Shown in pieces: positions 16,687-24,918 of a DNA stretch of 64,000 bases. A program made the position numbers and the translations under genes. Within the stretch, counting starts at the first letter, position 1. Each line of letters begins with the position of its first letter. Source of the stretch: Bacteroidia bacterium. Lineage in GTDB: Bacteria > Bacteroidota > Bacteroidia > B-17B0 > Aurantibacillaceae. Below the pieces are notes generated by a model. The model ran no database searches. It saw only the letters and a list, made by a program, of their open reading frames with translations, and was not told the DNA's origin. The stretch spans positions 1-64,000 of the forward strand of contig JALHRL010000005.1 of assembly GCA_022841465.1 (NCBI GenBank), read 5' to 3'.

Positions 16687-17173
16687 TTATTAATTTCTTT
16701 TCTTGTTCGCTTAATTTCCCGTGCACTTGTAAATATGCGTAAATATTTGAATATAATTCAGTGTCGGTTTGTTTAATTTCGTTTAATTTTTTTATAAGAA
16801 ATTGTTTATCGCTTTTTATGTTTTTGTTATATCCTAAAAATCCCGGGGCATTGGTTTGAATGGTAAACCTTATATATCTTATCTCCGCATTTAATGAATC
16901 AATCAATACCACTTTTTCAAGTATTTTTTTACCGGAATTAAAAGCGTTTATTTTTGATACCGGGCTAATTTTGTATTGCGCCGATGTCATTTCAGCCGCG
17001 GCATAGTAAGCCATTTTTAAACTGTTGCTTACCTCATTGGTTGATAAACTCAGCGTTTTTAGCTGTTCAACAGCCGTTTCACTTTTGTTGATGGTATGAA
17101 AAAAAGACCTCATTTTTTTGAGGTCTTGATTTAACACAAACACAACTATGAAGAAAAAAGAGAAAAGTTTCAT
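16679..17173 (-). CDS. Uncharacterised exported helical protein of the carotenoid operon
   Basis: This 164-residue protein is not one I can assign. A hydrophobic N-terminus (MKLFSFFFIVVFVLN) looks like a signal peptide or membrane anchor. The rest is predicted helical and charged. One segment (AFNSGKKILEKVVLIDSLNA) resembles a TPR-type helix pair, and is followed by EIRYIRFTIQTNAPGFLGYN. Its ATG overlaps the crtB stop codon as TAATG, and its 3' end overlaps idi by eight bases, so it is embedded in the carotenoid operon and probably translated with it. A membrane-associated accessory role in pigment synthesis or placement is an inference from context only. Confidence 0.8.
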   Translation of the reverse strand: MKLFSFFFIVVFVLNQDLKKMRSFFHTINKSETAVEQLKTLSLSTNEVSNSLKMAYYAAAEMTSAQYKISPVSKINAFNSGKKILEKVVLIDSLNAEIRYIRFTIQTNAPGFLGYNKNIKSDKQFLIKKLNEIKQTDTELYSNIYAYLQVHGKLSEQEKKLING

Positions 17174-18009
17174 TACAAAATATTCAAACTATTGCGCAAG
17201 TAGCTGCCGGCAAATAAAGCCACTTTTTGTCCGTTTGGTATACGAATACGCTCTTGCATAATGTGGCTTGCCTTTAGCTTTTTAATTTTATTAAATAATG
17301 AACGGTAATAAATATAGGCTACATAAACTCCTAAGCGCGCTTTTTTTGGAAGCATTTTAATTCCGGCTAAGCCAGTATTAAAATCGGCTTCAATATCTTT
17401 TTCAATTTCGGCTTTTGTTTCGTCGTTCAGCTCATCCAGGTTTACGTTCGGGAAATAAACACGACCCATTCCTTTGTAATCGGCGTTTAAATCGCGTAAA
17501 AAATTAATTTTTTGAAAGGCAGAACCCAGCGACATGGCATAAGGTTTTAATTGATCGTATAATTTATGGTCGCCCTCGGTAAAAACACGCAAACACATTA
17601 AACCAACCACTTCTGCGCTTCCTAAAATATATTCTTTGTAACCTTCGTCGGTATAGTTTTTCTTTTCTAAATCCATTTCCATACTTTTCAAGAAAGTGGA
17701 AGTTAATTCAGGTTCAATATTGTATTTATTTACTACCTCCTGAAAGCTGTTTAATATAGGGTTTAAGCTTATTCCTCTATCAATAGAAGTAAAGGTTTCG
17801 TGTTTAAATTCTTCCAGTAAAACAGCCTTATCAAAATCATGAAAACTGTCCACAATCTCATCGGCAAATCTTACAAATCCGTAAATGCCATAAATAGGCT
17901 TATGAAAATCTTTATGTAAAAACTGAATACCCAAGCTAAATGAAGTACTGTATTGGCGTGTTACCATTTTACTGGCTTTATTGCTTATGGTGTCGAATAA
18001 TACTTTCAT
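17173..18009 (-). CDS. crtB: Phytoene synthase
   Basis: This 278-residue enzyme is of the squalene/phytoene synthase family. It has the two Asp-rich motifs that bind Mg-diphosphate: DEIVD (D50, D54) and DLNAD (D173, D177), the second followed by GMGRVYFP. RQYSTSFSLG near the start is also typical. It condenses two GGPP molecules to phytoene. A TTG at 18033 would extend it, but the ATG at 18009 gives the normal length. It lies 24 bases after crtI, and its stop overlaps the next start as TAATG. Confidence 0.95.
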   Translation of the reverse strand: MKVLFDTISNKASKMVTRQYSTSFSLGIQFLHKDFHKPIYGIYGFVRFADEIVDSFHDFDKAVLLEEFKHETFTSIDRGISLNPILNSFQEVVNKYNIEPELTSTFLKSMEMDLEKKNYTDEGYKEYILGSAEVVGLMCLRVFTEGDHKLYDQLKPYAMSLGSAFQKINFLRDLNADYKGMGRVYFPNVNLDELNDETKAEIEKDIEADFNTGLAGIKMLPKKARLGVYVAYIYYRSLFNKIKKLKASHIMQERIRIPNGQKVALFAGSYLRNSLNIL

Positions 18010-18033
18010 ATTGGTGTTTTTTTGTTTAAACAA

Positions 18034-19509
18034 TTAATTTTCAAAATAGTTTATAATTTGATCAGCGGCCAGTTTACCCGAAATAAGAGCAGGTGGAACC
18101 CCCGGTCCCGGCACTGTTAACTGACCCGTATAAAAAAGATTTTTTACTTTTTTATTTTTAATGCTTGGTTTTAAATGCGCCGTTTGCATAAGTGTGTTGG
18201 CTAAACCATAGGCATTACCCTTAAAAGCATTGTAATCGCTCACAAAATTGCTGGGCGCATACGATTTAAAGTGAACCAAATTTTCTGAAATATTAAATCC
18301 GGTTTTTGCCAGTATGCGTTCATTTACAATTTTAAAATATTTTTGGCGAAGTTCATCCGTATCGCTTAAACCCGGTGCAACGGGTATTAAAATAAACAAA
18401 TTCTCATAACCTTCAGGCGCTACTGAATTATCTGTTTTGCTTGGGCAACACACGTAAAATAAGGGGTTGTCGGGCCATTCAGCACTTGTATAAATTTCTT
18501 TGGCATGTTTACCAAAATCGGCATCAAAAAATAAATTATGGTGTAATAAGTTATCAACTTTGCCTTTAACGCCAACATAATAAATTAAACAGCTGGGAGC
18601 CATTTTTCTAGATTCCCAATATTTTTGGTTGTATTGACGGTAATCTTCGTCTAATAATTTTTGTTCAGTAAAATGGTAATCTGCTGAAGAAACAAGAGCT
18701 TTAAAACTATTGTAGTTTGTGTTTGCCGTAATGGTTTTGGCAAGACCATTGGCTACATTTATTTTTTTAATATCAATTCCTGTTTCAAATTTTACACCTA
18801 ATTCTTTGGCTAGTTCGTACATTCCTTCTGCAATTTTTTGCATACCACCCATGGGGTACCATGTACCAAGAGCTAAATCGGCGTAATTCATTAAGCTGTA
18901 TAGTGCAGGAGTGTTTTCAGGTAAAGCACCCAGAAACAAAACAGGAAATTCTAAGAGTTGAATGAGTTTTTCGTTTTTAAATAATTTGCGCACATGACTG
19001 CTCATACTTTTAAAAACATCTAACTTAAATACGCCCGAAATAAGTCGGGCATCTATTAATTCCGAAATATTAATTCCGGGTTTGTACACTAAATCGTGAA
19101 TACCAACATTGTATTTATACTCGGCCTCTTTTAAAAACTTTTTTAGTTTGGGCGAACTTCCGGGTTCGTATTTTTCAAATAATTGATAAAGTTCCTCTAG
19201 GTTGGCAGGAACATCAAATTTATCGTCTGTAAAAAATACGCGATAACCAGGACTTAGTCTAACTAACCGGTAATAATCAGATACTTTTTTACCAAAATCG
19301 CCAAAAAACTTCTCAAAAACATCGGGCATCCAATACCAACTAGGGCCCATATCAAACACAAATCCATTTTCAGAATAGCTTCTAGAGCGGCCTCCAACAA
19401 CTTGGTGCTTCTCATAAACTGTCACTTCAAATCCGGCTTTAGCCAGGTAACAAGCTGATGATAAACCGCTAAATCCGGCTCCAATTATTGCTATTTTTTT
19501 ATTGTTCAT
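18034..19509 (-). CDS. crtI: Phytoene desaturase
   Basis: This 491-residue flavoprotein has the dinucleotide-binding motif GAGFSGL (G10, G12, G15) with a charged residue at the end of the second strand (VYEKHQVVGG). It also has MGPSWYWMPDVF and the C-terminal CrtI signature (YTGQLTVPGPGVPPALISGK). It desaturates phytoene stepwise, normally to lycopene. It is the first gene of the leftward arm. The ATG at 19509 lies 58 bases from the likely start of the divergent crtD gene, so both arms probably share one control region. Confidence 0.95.
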   Translation of the reverse strand: MNNKKIAIIGAGFSGLSSACYLAKAGFEVTVYEKHQVVGGRSRSYSENGFVFDMGPSWYWMPDVFEKFFGDFGKKVSDYYRLVRLSPGYRVFFTDDKFDVPANLEELYQLFEKYEPGSSPKLKKFLKEAEYKYNVGIHDLVYKPGINISELIDARLISGVFKLDVFKSMSSHVRKLFKNEKLIQLLEFPVLFLGALPENTPALYSLMNYADLALGTWYPMGGMQKIAEGMYELAKELGVKFETGIDIKKINVANGLAKTITANTNYNSFKALVSSADYHFTEQKLLDEDYRQYNQKYWESRKMAPSCLIYYVGVKGKVDNLLHHNLFFDADFGKHAKEIYTSAEWPDNPLFYVCCPSKTDNSVAPEGYENLFILIPVAPGLSDTDELRQKYFKIVNERILAKTGFNISENLVHFKSYAPSNFVSDYNAFKGNAYGLANTLMQTAHLKPSIKNKKVKNLFYTGQLTVPGPGVPPALISGKLAADQIINYFEN

Positions 19510-19544
19510 GATGCTATGTTAAGTTAAACAAAAAATGCCGTATT

Positions 19545-19562
19545 TTGTTTAGTATAAAACAA
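19545..19562. promoter_or_regulatory. Dyad in the carotenoid divergent promoter region
   Basis: TTGTTT (19545-19550) and AAACAA (19557-19562) form an inverted repeat with a 6-base spacer, between crtI and crtD. Such a dyad in a divergent control region could be an operator, but no regulator gene is in the window and short AT-rich dyads arise by chance. Confidence 0.3.
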
Positions 19563-19567
19563 TAAAA

Positions 19568-21037
19568 ATTAAACAAAGGGTAAACATAATTGGTTCAGGA
19601 GTTTCGGGATTGGCCATTGCAATACGTTTGGCTTCGCAAGGCCATAAGGTTCAGGTGTTTGAGAAAAATGCTTACCCGGGTGGCAAATTGGCGGAATTAA
19701 AATTGCTGGGTTATAGATTTGATAAAGGGCCATCTTTGTTTACCATGCCTAAACTGGTAGACGAGTTAAGTGAATTGGGAAACACGGAAGGAAAGTTTGT
19801 GTATAAAAAACTGGAAAACATTACGCATTATTTTTACGAAGATGGAACAAAACTAATTGCCAGTTCAGATAAAAATAAGTTCGCGAAAGATATAGCAGAA
19901 ATTTTAGGAGAAGATAAAATGGCGGTATTAAAGCATTTGAGTAAAAGTGCTTTTTATTACGACACTACAGCCGAATTGTTTTTAAATCAATCATTACACA
20001 AAATAAAAAACTTTATCAATTTCAAAACTTTAAAGGGAGTATTTAATGCACCTCGTTTGGCTTTAAACAAAACCATGCATCAAAAAAACAACAGCGCCTT
20101 TAAAAATGAAAAAACGGTTCAGTTGTTTAACAGATATGCTACGTATAATGGCTCTAATCCATACAAAGCGCCTGCTTTGTTAAATATTATCCCACATTTA
20201 GAATTTGGTTTGGGAGCTTATTTACCTGAAAAAGGGATGCACCAGATAACCGAACATTTATATGATACGGCAAAAAAATTAGGAGTAAAGTTTTATTTTA
20301 ATTCAGAAGTTGAAAAAATTGAATTGAAGAATAACGCTGCGGTTGGTGTTAGGATAAACGGACAGTTATATCCTGGTGATTTGGTAGTGAGTGATGCCGA
20401 TATTCATGTATTGTATAATAAACTTTTACCGAATGAGTACGCACCTAAAAAATTATTGAATCAAGAGAAATCAAGTAGTGCATACGTGTTTTATTGGGGA
20501 ATTAAAAAAGAATTTAAAGAATTGGGTTTGCATAACATTTTATTTTCAGATAATTACGAAGAAGAATTTAATCATTTGTTTACCAAACATAAACCATACG
20601 GCGATCCTACCATTTACATTAACATCACCTCAAAGTATTGTGAAGCTGATGCGCCAAAAGGTTGTGAAAACTGGTTTGTTATGATTAATGTTCCGCATAA
20701 TAAAAGTGGTAAAGCAATTGAGTATGCAGATGAATTGCGAAAAAACGTAGTGAGTAAAATAAACCGTATTTTAAAAACAGATATAGAAAAGTTAATAGAA
20801 GTGGAGGATAAGTTAGATCCTTTAGATATTGAAAAGCAAACTTCATCATTCGGCGGATCTTTATATGGAAATGCCAGTAATAATAAGTTCGCGGCATTTT
20901 TACGTCATGCAAATTACAGTTCAAAAATAAATGGTTTGTATTTGGTAGGCGGTAGCGTTCACCCGGGTGGAGGGATACCTTTGTGTTTGCTAAGTGCTAA
21001 AATTGCAAGTAATTTAATTAAGGATGATTTAAACTAA
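19568..21037 (+). CDS. crtD: CrtD-type carotenoid 3,4-desaturase
   Basis: This is a CrtI-family flavoprotein of about 489 residues. The C-terminal stretch LVGGSVHPGGGIPLCLLSAK and the position beside cruF favour the CrtD branch, which desaturates an acyclic end group (3',4') after hydration. The dinucleotide-binding motif GSGVSGLAIAIRL is in frame from 19592, yet no ATG, GTG or TTG lies between the upstream stop (19550-19552) and that motif. The first usable conventional codon, TTG at 19610, would cut the motif. An ATT at 19568 (residues IKQRVNIIG) gives a normal N-terminus and is taken as the tentative start. The stop overlaps the next ATG as TAATG. Confidence 0.85.
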   Translation: MKQRVNIIGSGVSGLAIAIRLASQGHKVQVFEKNAYPGGKLAELKLLGYRFDKGPSLFTMPKLVDELSELGNTEGKFVYKKLENITHYFYEDGTKLIASSDKNKFAKDIAEILGEDKMAVLKHLSKSAFYYDTTAELFLNQSLHKIKNFINFKTLKGVFNAPRLALNKTMHQKNNSAFKNEKTVQLFNRYATYNGSNPYKAPALLNIIPHLEFGLGAYLPEKGMHQITEHLYDTAKKLGVKFYFNSEVEKIELKNNAAVGVRINGQLYPGDLVVSDADIHVLYNKLLPNEYAPKKLLNQEKSSSAYVFYWGIKKEFKELGLHNILFSDNYEEEFNHLFTKHKPYGDPTIYINITSKYCEADAPKGCENWFVMINVPHNKSGKAIEYADELRKNVVSKINRILKTDIEKLIEVEDKLDPLDIEKQTSSFGGSLYGNASNNKFAAFLRHANYSSKINGLYLVGGSVHPGGGIPLCLLSAKIASNLIKDDLN

Positions 21038-21663
21038 TGTTACAAATTTATCGTAAATATTTTCTTTACTTCTTAATTTTGGTTTATGTATCAGGCGCCA
21101 TTGGTTTTGTGTTGAATCCCGATTTCTTTTTACCATTTACTCCTTTTACTTTGGTATATACTTCATTTGTGTTTTTAATTTATCAACCCATTCATAATGT
21201 AAAATACGTTATTAGTTTTATAGCTGTTGCAATTATTGGTTTTGTTAGTGAGGTAATTGGTGTAAAAACAGGAATGGTTTTTGGTGAGTACAGCTATGGC
21301 ACAACCTTAGGTTATAAGTTTTTAGAAGTTCCTTTAACCATATCTTTAAATTGGGCGTTACTGGCAAGCGCTTGTATTTTAATTGCATCCTACTTATCGT
21401 CACATAAAGTGGTAGTTTCAATTGTTTCTGCAATTTTAGCCACTTCTGTTGATTTTTTAATAGAACAAGTTGCGCCAAATTTGGGTTTCTGGAGATTTAA
21501 TGAGGGTATGCCCGGTTGGCATAATTATTTAGGTTGGTTAGGTGTTTCGTTTATCGCTGCCCTGCTTTTTACACCCGTGCTTAAAACCGGAAATAAAAGA
21601 ATTGCACTTGCAATAATTGCCTTACAAATTTTATTTTTTTTATATATTTATTTAATCTCTTAA
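21037..21663 (+). CDS. cruF: Carotenoid 1,2-hydratase, CruF-like membrane protein
   Basis: This 208-residue protein of the DUF422/carotenoid biosynthesis family has about six or seven membrane segments. Conserved polar positions lie between them (EVIGVKTGMVFGEYSYG, LIEQVAPNLGFWRF, GMPGWHNYLGWLG). Family members CruF add water across the 1',2' double bond of the acyclic psi end of monocyclic carotenoids. It lies between crtD and crtZ, with TAATG overlap to crtD. Without the context it could be called only a carotenoid-cluster membrane protein; the crtD, crtZ and crtY neighbours make the hydratase assignment likely. Confidence 0.85.
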   Translation: MLQIYRKYFLYFLILVYVSGAIGFVLNPDFFLPFTPFTLVYTSFVFLIYQPIHNVKYVISFIAVAIIGFVSEVIGVKTGMVFGEYSYGTTLGYKFLEVPLTISLNWALLASACILIASYLSSHKVVVSIVSAILATSVDFLIEQVAPNLGFWRFNEGMPGWHNYLGWLGVSFIAALLFTPVLKTGNKRIALAIIALQILFFLYIYLIS

Positions 21664-21665
21664 AA

Positions 21666-22151
21666 ATGAACATAGCTTTAAATATTGGAATTGTGTTAAT
21701 CACTTTTGTGTTAACAGAATTTTCGGCTTGGTTAAATCACAAATTCATTATGCACGGATTGATGTGGTACTTTCATGCCGATCATCATAAGAAAGACCAT
21801 AACCATTGGTACGAACGAAATGATGTTTTCTTTTTAATGTATGCAATACCCAGCTGGTTGTGTATTATGTTTGGTATGATGAACGGGTATGCATGGTACA
21901 CCTGGGTTGGTTTTGGTATTGCTTTATACGGTTTAGCATATTTTTTTGTACACGATGTAATTATTCATCAGCGCATTAAGATTTTAACTAAATCAACAAA
22001 CACTTATGTTCTTGCCTTGCGAAGAGCTCACAAAATGCACCACAAGCATTTGGGGAAAGAAGACGGAGAAAGTTTTGGTATGTTGTTTATACATCCAAAA
22101 TATTTTGCAGAGGCCCGTAAATTAAAGAAAGGCCAATTAGGAGTTTCTTAA
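21666..22151 (+). CDS. crtZ: Beta-carotene hydroxylase
   Basis: This 161-residue di-iron membrane hydroxylase has the clustered histidines of the fatty-acid-hydroxylase/CrtZ family: HKFIMH (H25, H30), FHADHHKKDH (about 37-45), HDVIIH, and HKMHHKHLG near the C-terminus. Four hydrophobic segments surround them. It adds 3-hydroxyl groups to beta-ionone rings. It starts two bases after cruF and shares TAATG with crtY. Confidence 0.95.
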   Translation: MNIALNIGIVLITFVLTEFSAWLNHKFIMHGLMWYFHADHHKKDHNHWYERNDVFFLMYAIPSWLCIMFGMMNGYAWYTWVGFGIALYGLAYFFVHDVIIHQRIKILTKSTNTYVLALRRAHKMHHKHLGKEDGESFGMLFIHPKYFAEARKLKKGQLGVS

Positions 22152-23290
22152 TGAATAATAAAAATTCATACGATTTTATTATTGCAGGCATGGGTTTGGC
22201 AGGTTTATCGCTTGCTATGCAATTAAAAAACTCTTCTGTTAAGTTCAACAAAGTATTATTAATTGATAAAGATTTAAAAAATAAAAACGACAGAACCTGG
22301 TGTTTTTGGAGCAAAGAAGATGCAAATTGGTTTGATAAAATTATTTTTAAACGTTGGAGCAAGTTTAAATTTAGCAGTTCCGGATTAAATAAGGTTTGTG
22401 AAATTAATCCTTACCAGTATTGCATGATAAAAGGAATTGATTTTTATAACTTTTGCTTGAATGAACTAAAATCAGATATACGTTTTGATTTTGTAACCGA
22501 TGAAATAAAAAAGATTGAAACAAAAAACAACCAAGCACATTTGCATACAATAAAAGAGGAATATCATTCAATGTATTTATTCAATAGCGCTATTCGAACA
22601 CCAAAAATAGTGCAAAAACACATTAACTACGTACAGCATTTCAAAGGTTGGCTTATTGAAACAGAAGAGAATAATTTTGATGTAGATTGTCCAACTTTTA
22701 TGGATTTTAATATCCATCAAAAAAACGATTGCAGATTTGTTTATGTTTTACCATTCAGTTCCAATAAAGCCTTAGTAGAGTATACCGGATTTTCGCCGAA
22801 AAGAATTGATGACGAAGAATATGATGCAGAACTTACAAGTTACATAAAATTGAATTTAAAAATTGAAAATTACAAGGTTCTGGAAGAGGAGCAAGGCGAA
22901 ATACCTATGTTTGAGAGCGAGTTTGTAAATTTATTTGGTAATAGGGTTATAAACATTGGAACTTCCGGCGGCTCAAGCAAAGCCAGTACAGGTTTTACTT
23001 TTTATTTTGTGCAAAAGCATATTTCTGAATTAGTAAAATCTTTAGCAAATGGAAGCCCGATTTCTTTTGCAAGAAAACCAAAGTATTTGTATTACGATAG
23101 GATTTTAATGGACGTAATTGATAAAAAGAAAATGCCTGCATCAGAAATTTTTGAAACATTGTTTAAAAAAATTCCAACGCCAACTATTTTGGCTTTTTTA
23201 AATGAAGAATCAAGTTTATTACAGGAATTACGTATTATGAATTCCGTTCCAAAACTTAAGTTTGTGCCTGCCGCCTTAAGAAAACTGTAA
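22151..23290 (+). CDS. crtY: Lycopene cyclase, CrtY type
   Basis: This 379-residue flavoprotein-like cyclase begins with a dinucleotide-binding motif (IIAGMGLAGLSLA, G13, G15, G18). It has DRTWCFWSK, characteristic of CrtY/CrtL proteins, and YVLPFSSNKALVEYT and GTSGGSSKASTGF further on. It closes the psi ends of lycopene to beta rings; acting on one end gives gamma-carotene, on both ends beta-carotene. It is the last gene of the rightward carotenoid arm. No terminator is visible in the 51 bases before the next promoter. Confidence 0.93.
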   Translation: MNNKNSYDFIIAGMGLAGLSLAMQLKNSSVKFNKVLLIDKDLKNKNDRTWCFWSKEDANWFDKIIFKRWSKFKFSSSGLNKVCEINPYQYCMIKGIDFYNFCLNELKSDIRFDFVTDEIKKIETKNNQAHLHTIKEEYHSMYLFNSAIRTPKIVQKHINYVQHFKGWLIETEENNFDVDCPTFMDFNIHQKNDCRFVYVLPFSSNKALVEYTGFSPKRIDDEEYDAELTSYIKLNLKIENYKVLEEEQGEIPMFESEFVNLFGNRVINIGTSGGSSKASTGFTFYFVQKHISELVKSLANGSPISFARKPKYLYYDRILMDVIDKKKMPASEIFETLFKKIPTPTILAFLNEESSLLQELRIMNSVPKLKFVPAALRKL

Positions 23291-23315
23291 ATCAATTAAT
23301 GTTAATCTTTAGTAG

Positions 23316-23344
23316 TTGCACCCCAAACATTTTCATTAAATTTG
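23316..23344 (+). promoter_or_regulatory. Bacteroidota-type promoter of the DoxX-thioredoxin gene
   Basis: TTG (23316-23318), 18 bases, then TAAATTTG (23337-23344). The box ends nine bases before the ATG at 23354, so the leader is only a few bases. This separates the next gene from the carotenoid arm. Confidence 0.6.
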
Positions 23345-23353
23345 ACAACAGTT

Positions 23354-24295
23354 ATGAAGATTGTTGTTAGAGTACTTCTTATAATATTAAGCATTTGTTT
23401 GGGTTTGGTTTTTATTTATTCCGGATATACCAAGCTTTTACCGGTTATAGAAACCTTTGAATTTACTTTTGTGGATATTGGAATTGGTAATTGGTATACA
23501 GCGCCCATTATAGCGCGCCTGCTAATTGGATTAGAATTTTTTATTGGACTTTTACTCATTTTAAATTATAACCTTAAAAAATTTACATTACCATTAACTA
23601 TTGCCTTGTTAACTTTCTTTTGTATTTATTTAACTGCTCAAATCATTATTAGCGGTGATAAAGGAAATTGCGGATGTTTTGGCGAACATTTAAAAATGAC
23701 ACCTTCAGAAGCAATTATAAAGAATTTTTTAATGATAGGTTTAAGCTTACTTATTTATTTTTTCTGGGAAGGTTGGAAAGTAAAATCAAGTAAACTATTT
23801 ATCGTATCGGCCTTTGTTCCTGCATTGGCTACTTGTTTTATTTTGAATCCGGTTGATTACACGTATTCAACCAATAATTTAGATGAAGTAGTGAATTATC
23901 CGTTGGAGTTAAATTTACTGTTTGAACCGGAAGATACTTCAAAGGTTGAAATCCCTTCTGTTGATTTGCGAAAAGGAAAACATGTGGTGGCTTTCATTAG
24001 TTTAAAATGCCCGCATTGCCGCATTGCCGCAAAAAAATTCAGATTAATTAAAAAGAACAATCCTGAACTTTCCATTTATTTTATTTTAAATGGAGATAAA
24101 AAGGATTTACCGGCTTTTTATGAAGACACTCATTCGGATAATATTCCTGCCTCCTTTGCCTTGGGCAAAACCTTTGTTCAGTTGGCAGGAACCAATTTGC
24201 CCAGAATTTATTATTTAGAAGATACCAAAGTGGTGAAAAAAGTAGATTATTACGAATTGAACCAGTATGATATTGAAAACTGGGTTAAGAAATAA
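23354..24295 (+). CDS. DoxX/MauE-like membrane domain fused to thioredoxin-like domain
   Basis: This 313-residue protein combines two domains. The N-terminal part (about 1-160) has four to five membrane helices of the DoxX/MauE type, with the cysteine motif CGCFG at 106-110. The C-terminal part (about 195-310) is a thioredoxin fold with CPHC at 219-222 (SLKCPHCRIAAKKF) and a cis-Pro-like TNLPRIYYL. It resembles a Bacteroidota family of DoxX-thioredoxin proteins thought to act in envelope redox chemistry, with electrons perhaps passing between the two cysteine pairs. The ATG at 23354 is preferred to a TTG at 23342, which overlaps the promoter box. The gene for the transposase follows 15 bases after its stop. 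Confidence 0.85.
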   Translation: MKIVVRVLLIILSICLGLVFIYSGYTKLLPVIETFEFTFVDIGIGNWYTAPIIARLLIGLEFFIGLLLILNYNLKKFTLPLTIALLTFFCIYLTAQIIISGDKGNCGCFGEHLKMTPSEAIIKNFLMIGLSLLIYFFWEGWKVKSSKLFIVSAFVPALATCFILNPVDYTYSTNNLDEVVNYPLELNLLFEPEDTSKVEIPSVDLRKGKHVVAFISLKCPHCRIAAKKFRLIKKNNPELSIYFILNGDKKDLPAFYEDTHSDNIPASFALGKTFVQLAGTNLPRIYYLEDTKVVKKVDYYELNQYDIENWVKK

Positions 24296-24310
24296 ATATT
24301 GAGTCGAAAA

Positions 24311-24754
24311 ATGAGTACTTATACTCAAATAGTTTATCAGATTGTTTTTGGTACAAAAAATAGGGAAAGAACCTTGTTAAAGGCAAATAGAGATGAATTA
24401 TTTAAATATATTACGGGGATTTTAGAAAACAAAAAATGCCATTTGTATCAAATTGGGGGCGTAGAAGACCACATTCATATAGTTACTCATTTGCACCCAT
24501 CAGTTTCATTGTCATCATTGGTAAAAGACATTAAATTGGCATCAAACGAATTCATAAAGCAGAAGAATCTTTTTCAAAATTTCAATGGTTGGCAAGAGGG
24601 CTACGGTGCATTTACCTATACAACCAAGGAATTAGACCAATTAATTGAGTACGTGAAAAATCAGGAAGCACATCATAAAGTAAAAAGTTTCCGTGAAGAG
24701 TATCTGGAGTTTCTTACAGAACATAACATTAAGTTTGATGAGAAGTACTTGTAA
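24311..24754 (+). CDS. IS200-like Y1 transposase (RAYT-like)
   Basis: This 147-residue Y1/HUH single-strand nuclease has HIH in VEDHIHIVTHLHP (H54, H56) as the metal-binding histidines, and a Tyr in LIEYVKNQ (Y114) as the likely catalytic nucleophile. GWQEGYGAF is also typical. IS200/IS605 TnpA proteins excise and insert at hairpins in single-stranded DNA; the REP-associated branch is non-mobile and linked to dispersed palindromes. There is no IS left end: only 15 bases separate it from the preceding gene. Four short palindromes follow within 200 bases. This favours a RAYT-like resident over an intact insertion sequence. The ATG at 24311 is chosen over a TTG at 24299. Confidence 0.88.
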   Translation: MSTYTQIVYQIVFGTKNRERTLLKANRDELFKYITGILENKKCHLYQIGGVEDHIHIVTHLHPSVSLSSLVKDIKLASNEFIKQKNLFQNFNGWQEGYGAFTYTTKELDQLIEYVKNQEAHHKVKSFREEYLEFLTEHNIKFDEKYL

Positions 24755-24768
24755 TCTTCAGGATAGTT

Positions 24769-24785
24769 CAACCACTTCGTGGTTG
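24769..24785. repeat. Palindrome 1 downstream of the transposase
   Basis: CAACCAC, loop TTC, GTGGTTG: a perfect 7-base stem with a 3-base loop, 14 bases after the transposase stop. Confidence 0.7.
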
Positions 24786-24815
24786 TAGCCCATCACCTTC
24801 ATTTTTTATTCATGT

Positions 24816-24834
24816 TCAATCCTTTCAGGATTGA
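24816..24834. repeat. Palindrome 2 downstream of the transposase
   Basis: TCAATCCT, loop TTC, AGGATTGA: a perfect 8-base stem with the same TTC loop as palindrome 1. Confidence 0.7.
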
Positions 24835-24873
24835 TATAATGGACGATGGCTTTTTAAACCTATAGGCCACATA

Positions 24874-24888
24874 AACCCCGAAGGGGTT
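24874..24888. repeat. Palindrome 3 downstream of the transposase
   Basis: AACCCC, loop GAA, GGGGTT: a perfect 6-base stem. GAA is the reverse complement of the TTC loop in palindromes 1 and 2, so this copy may be in the opposite orientation. Confidence 0.7.
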
Positions 24889-24918
24889 AAATATGAATAA
24901 TAGAGAGTAAAGTAGACT

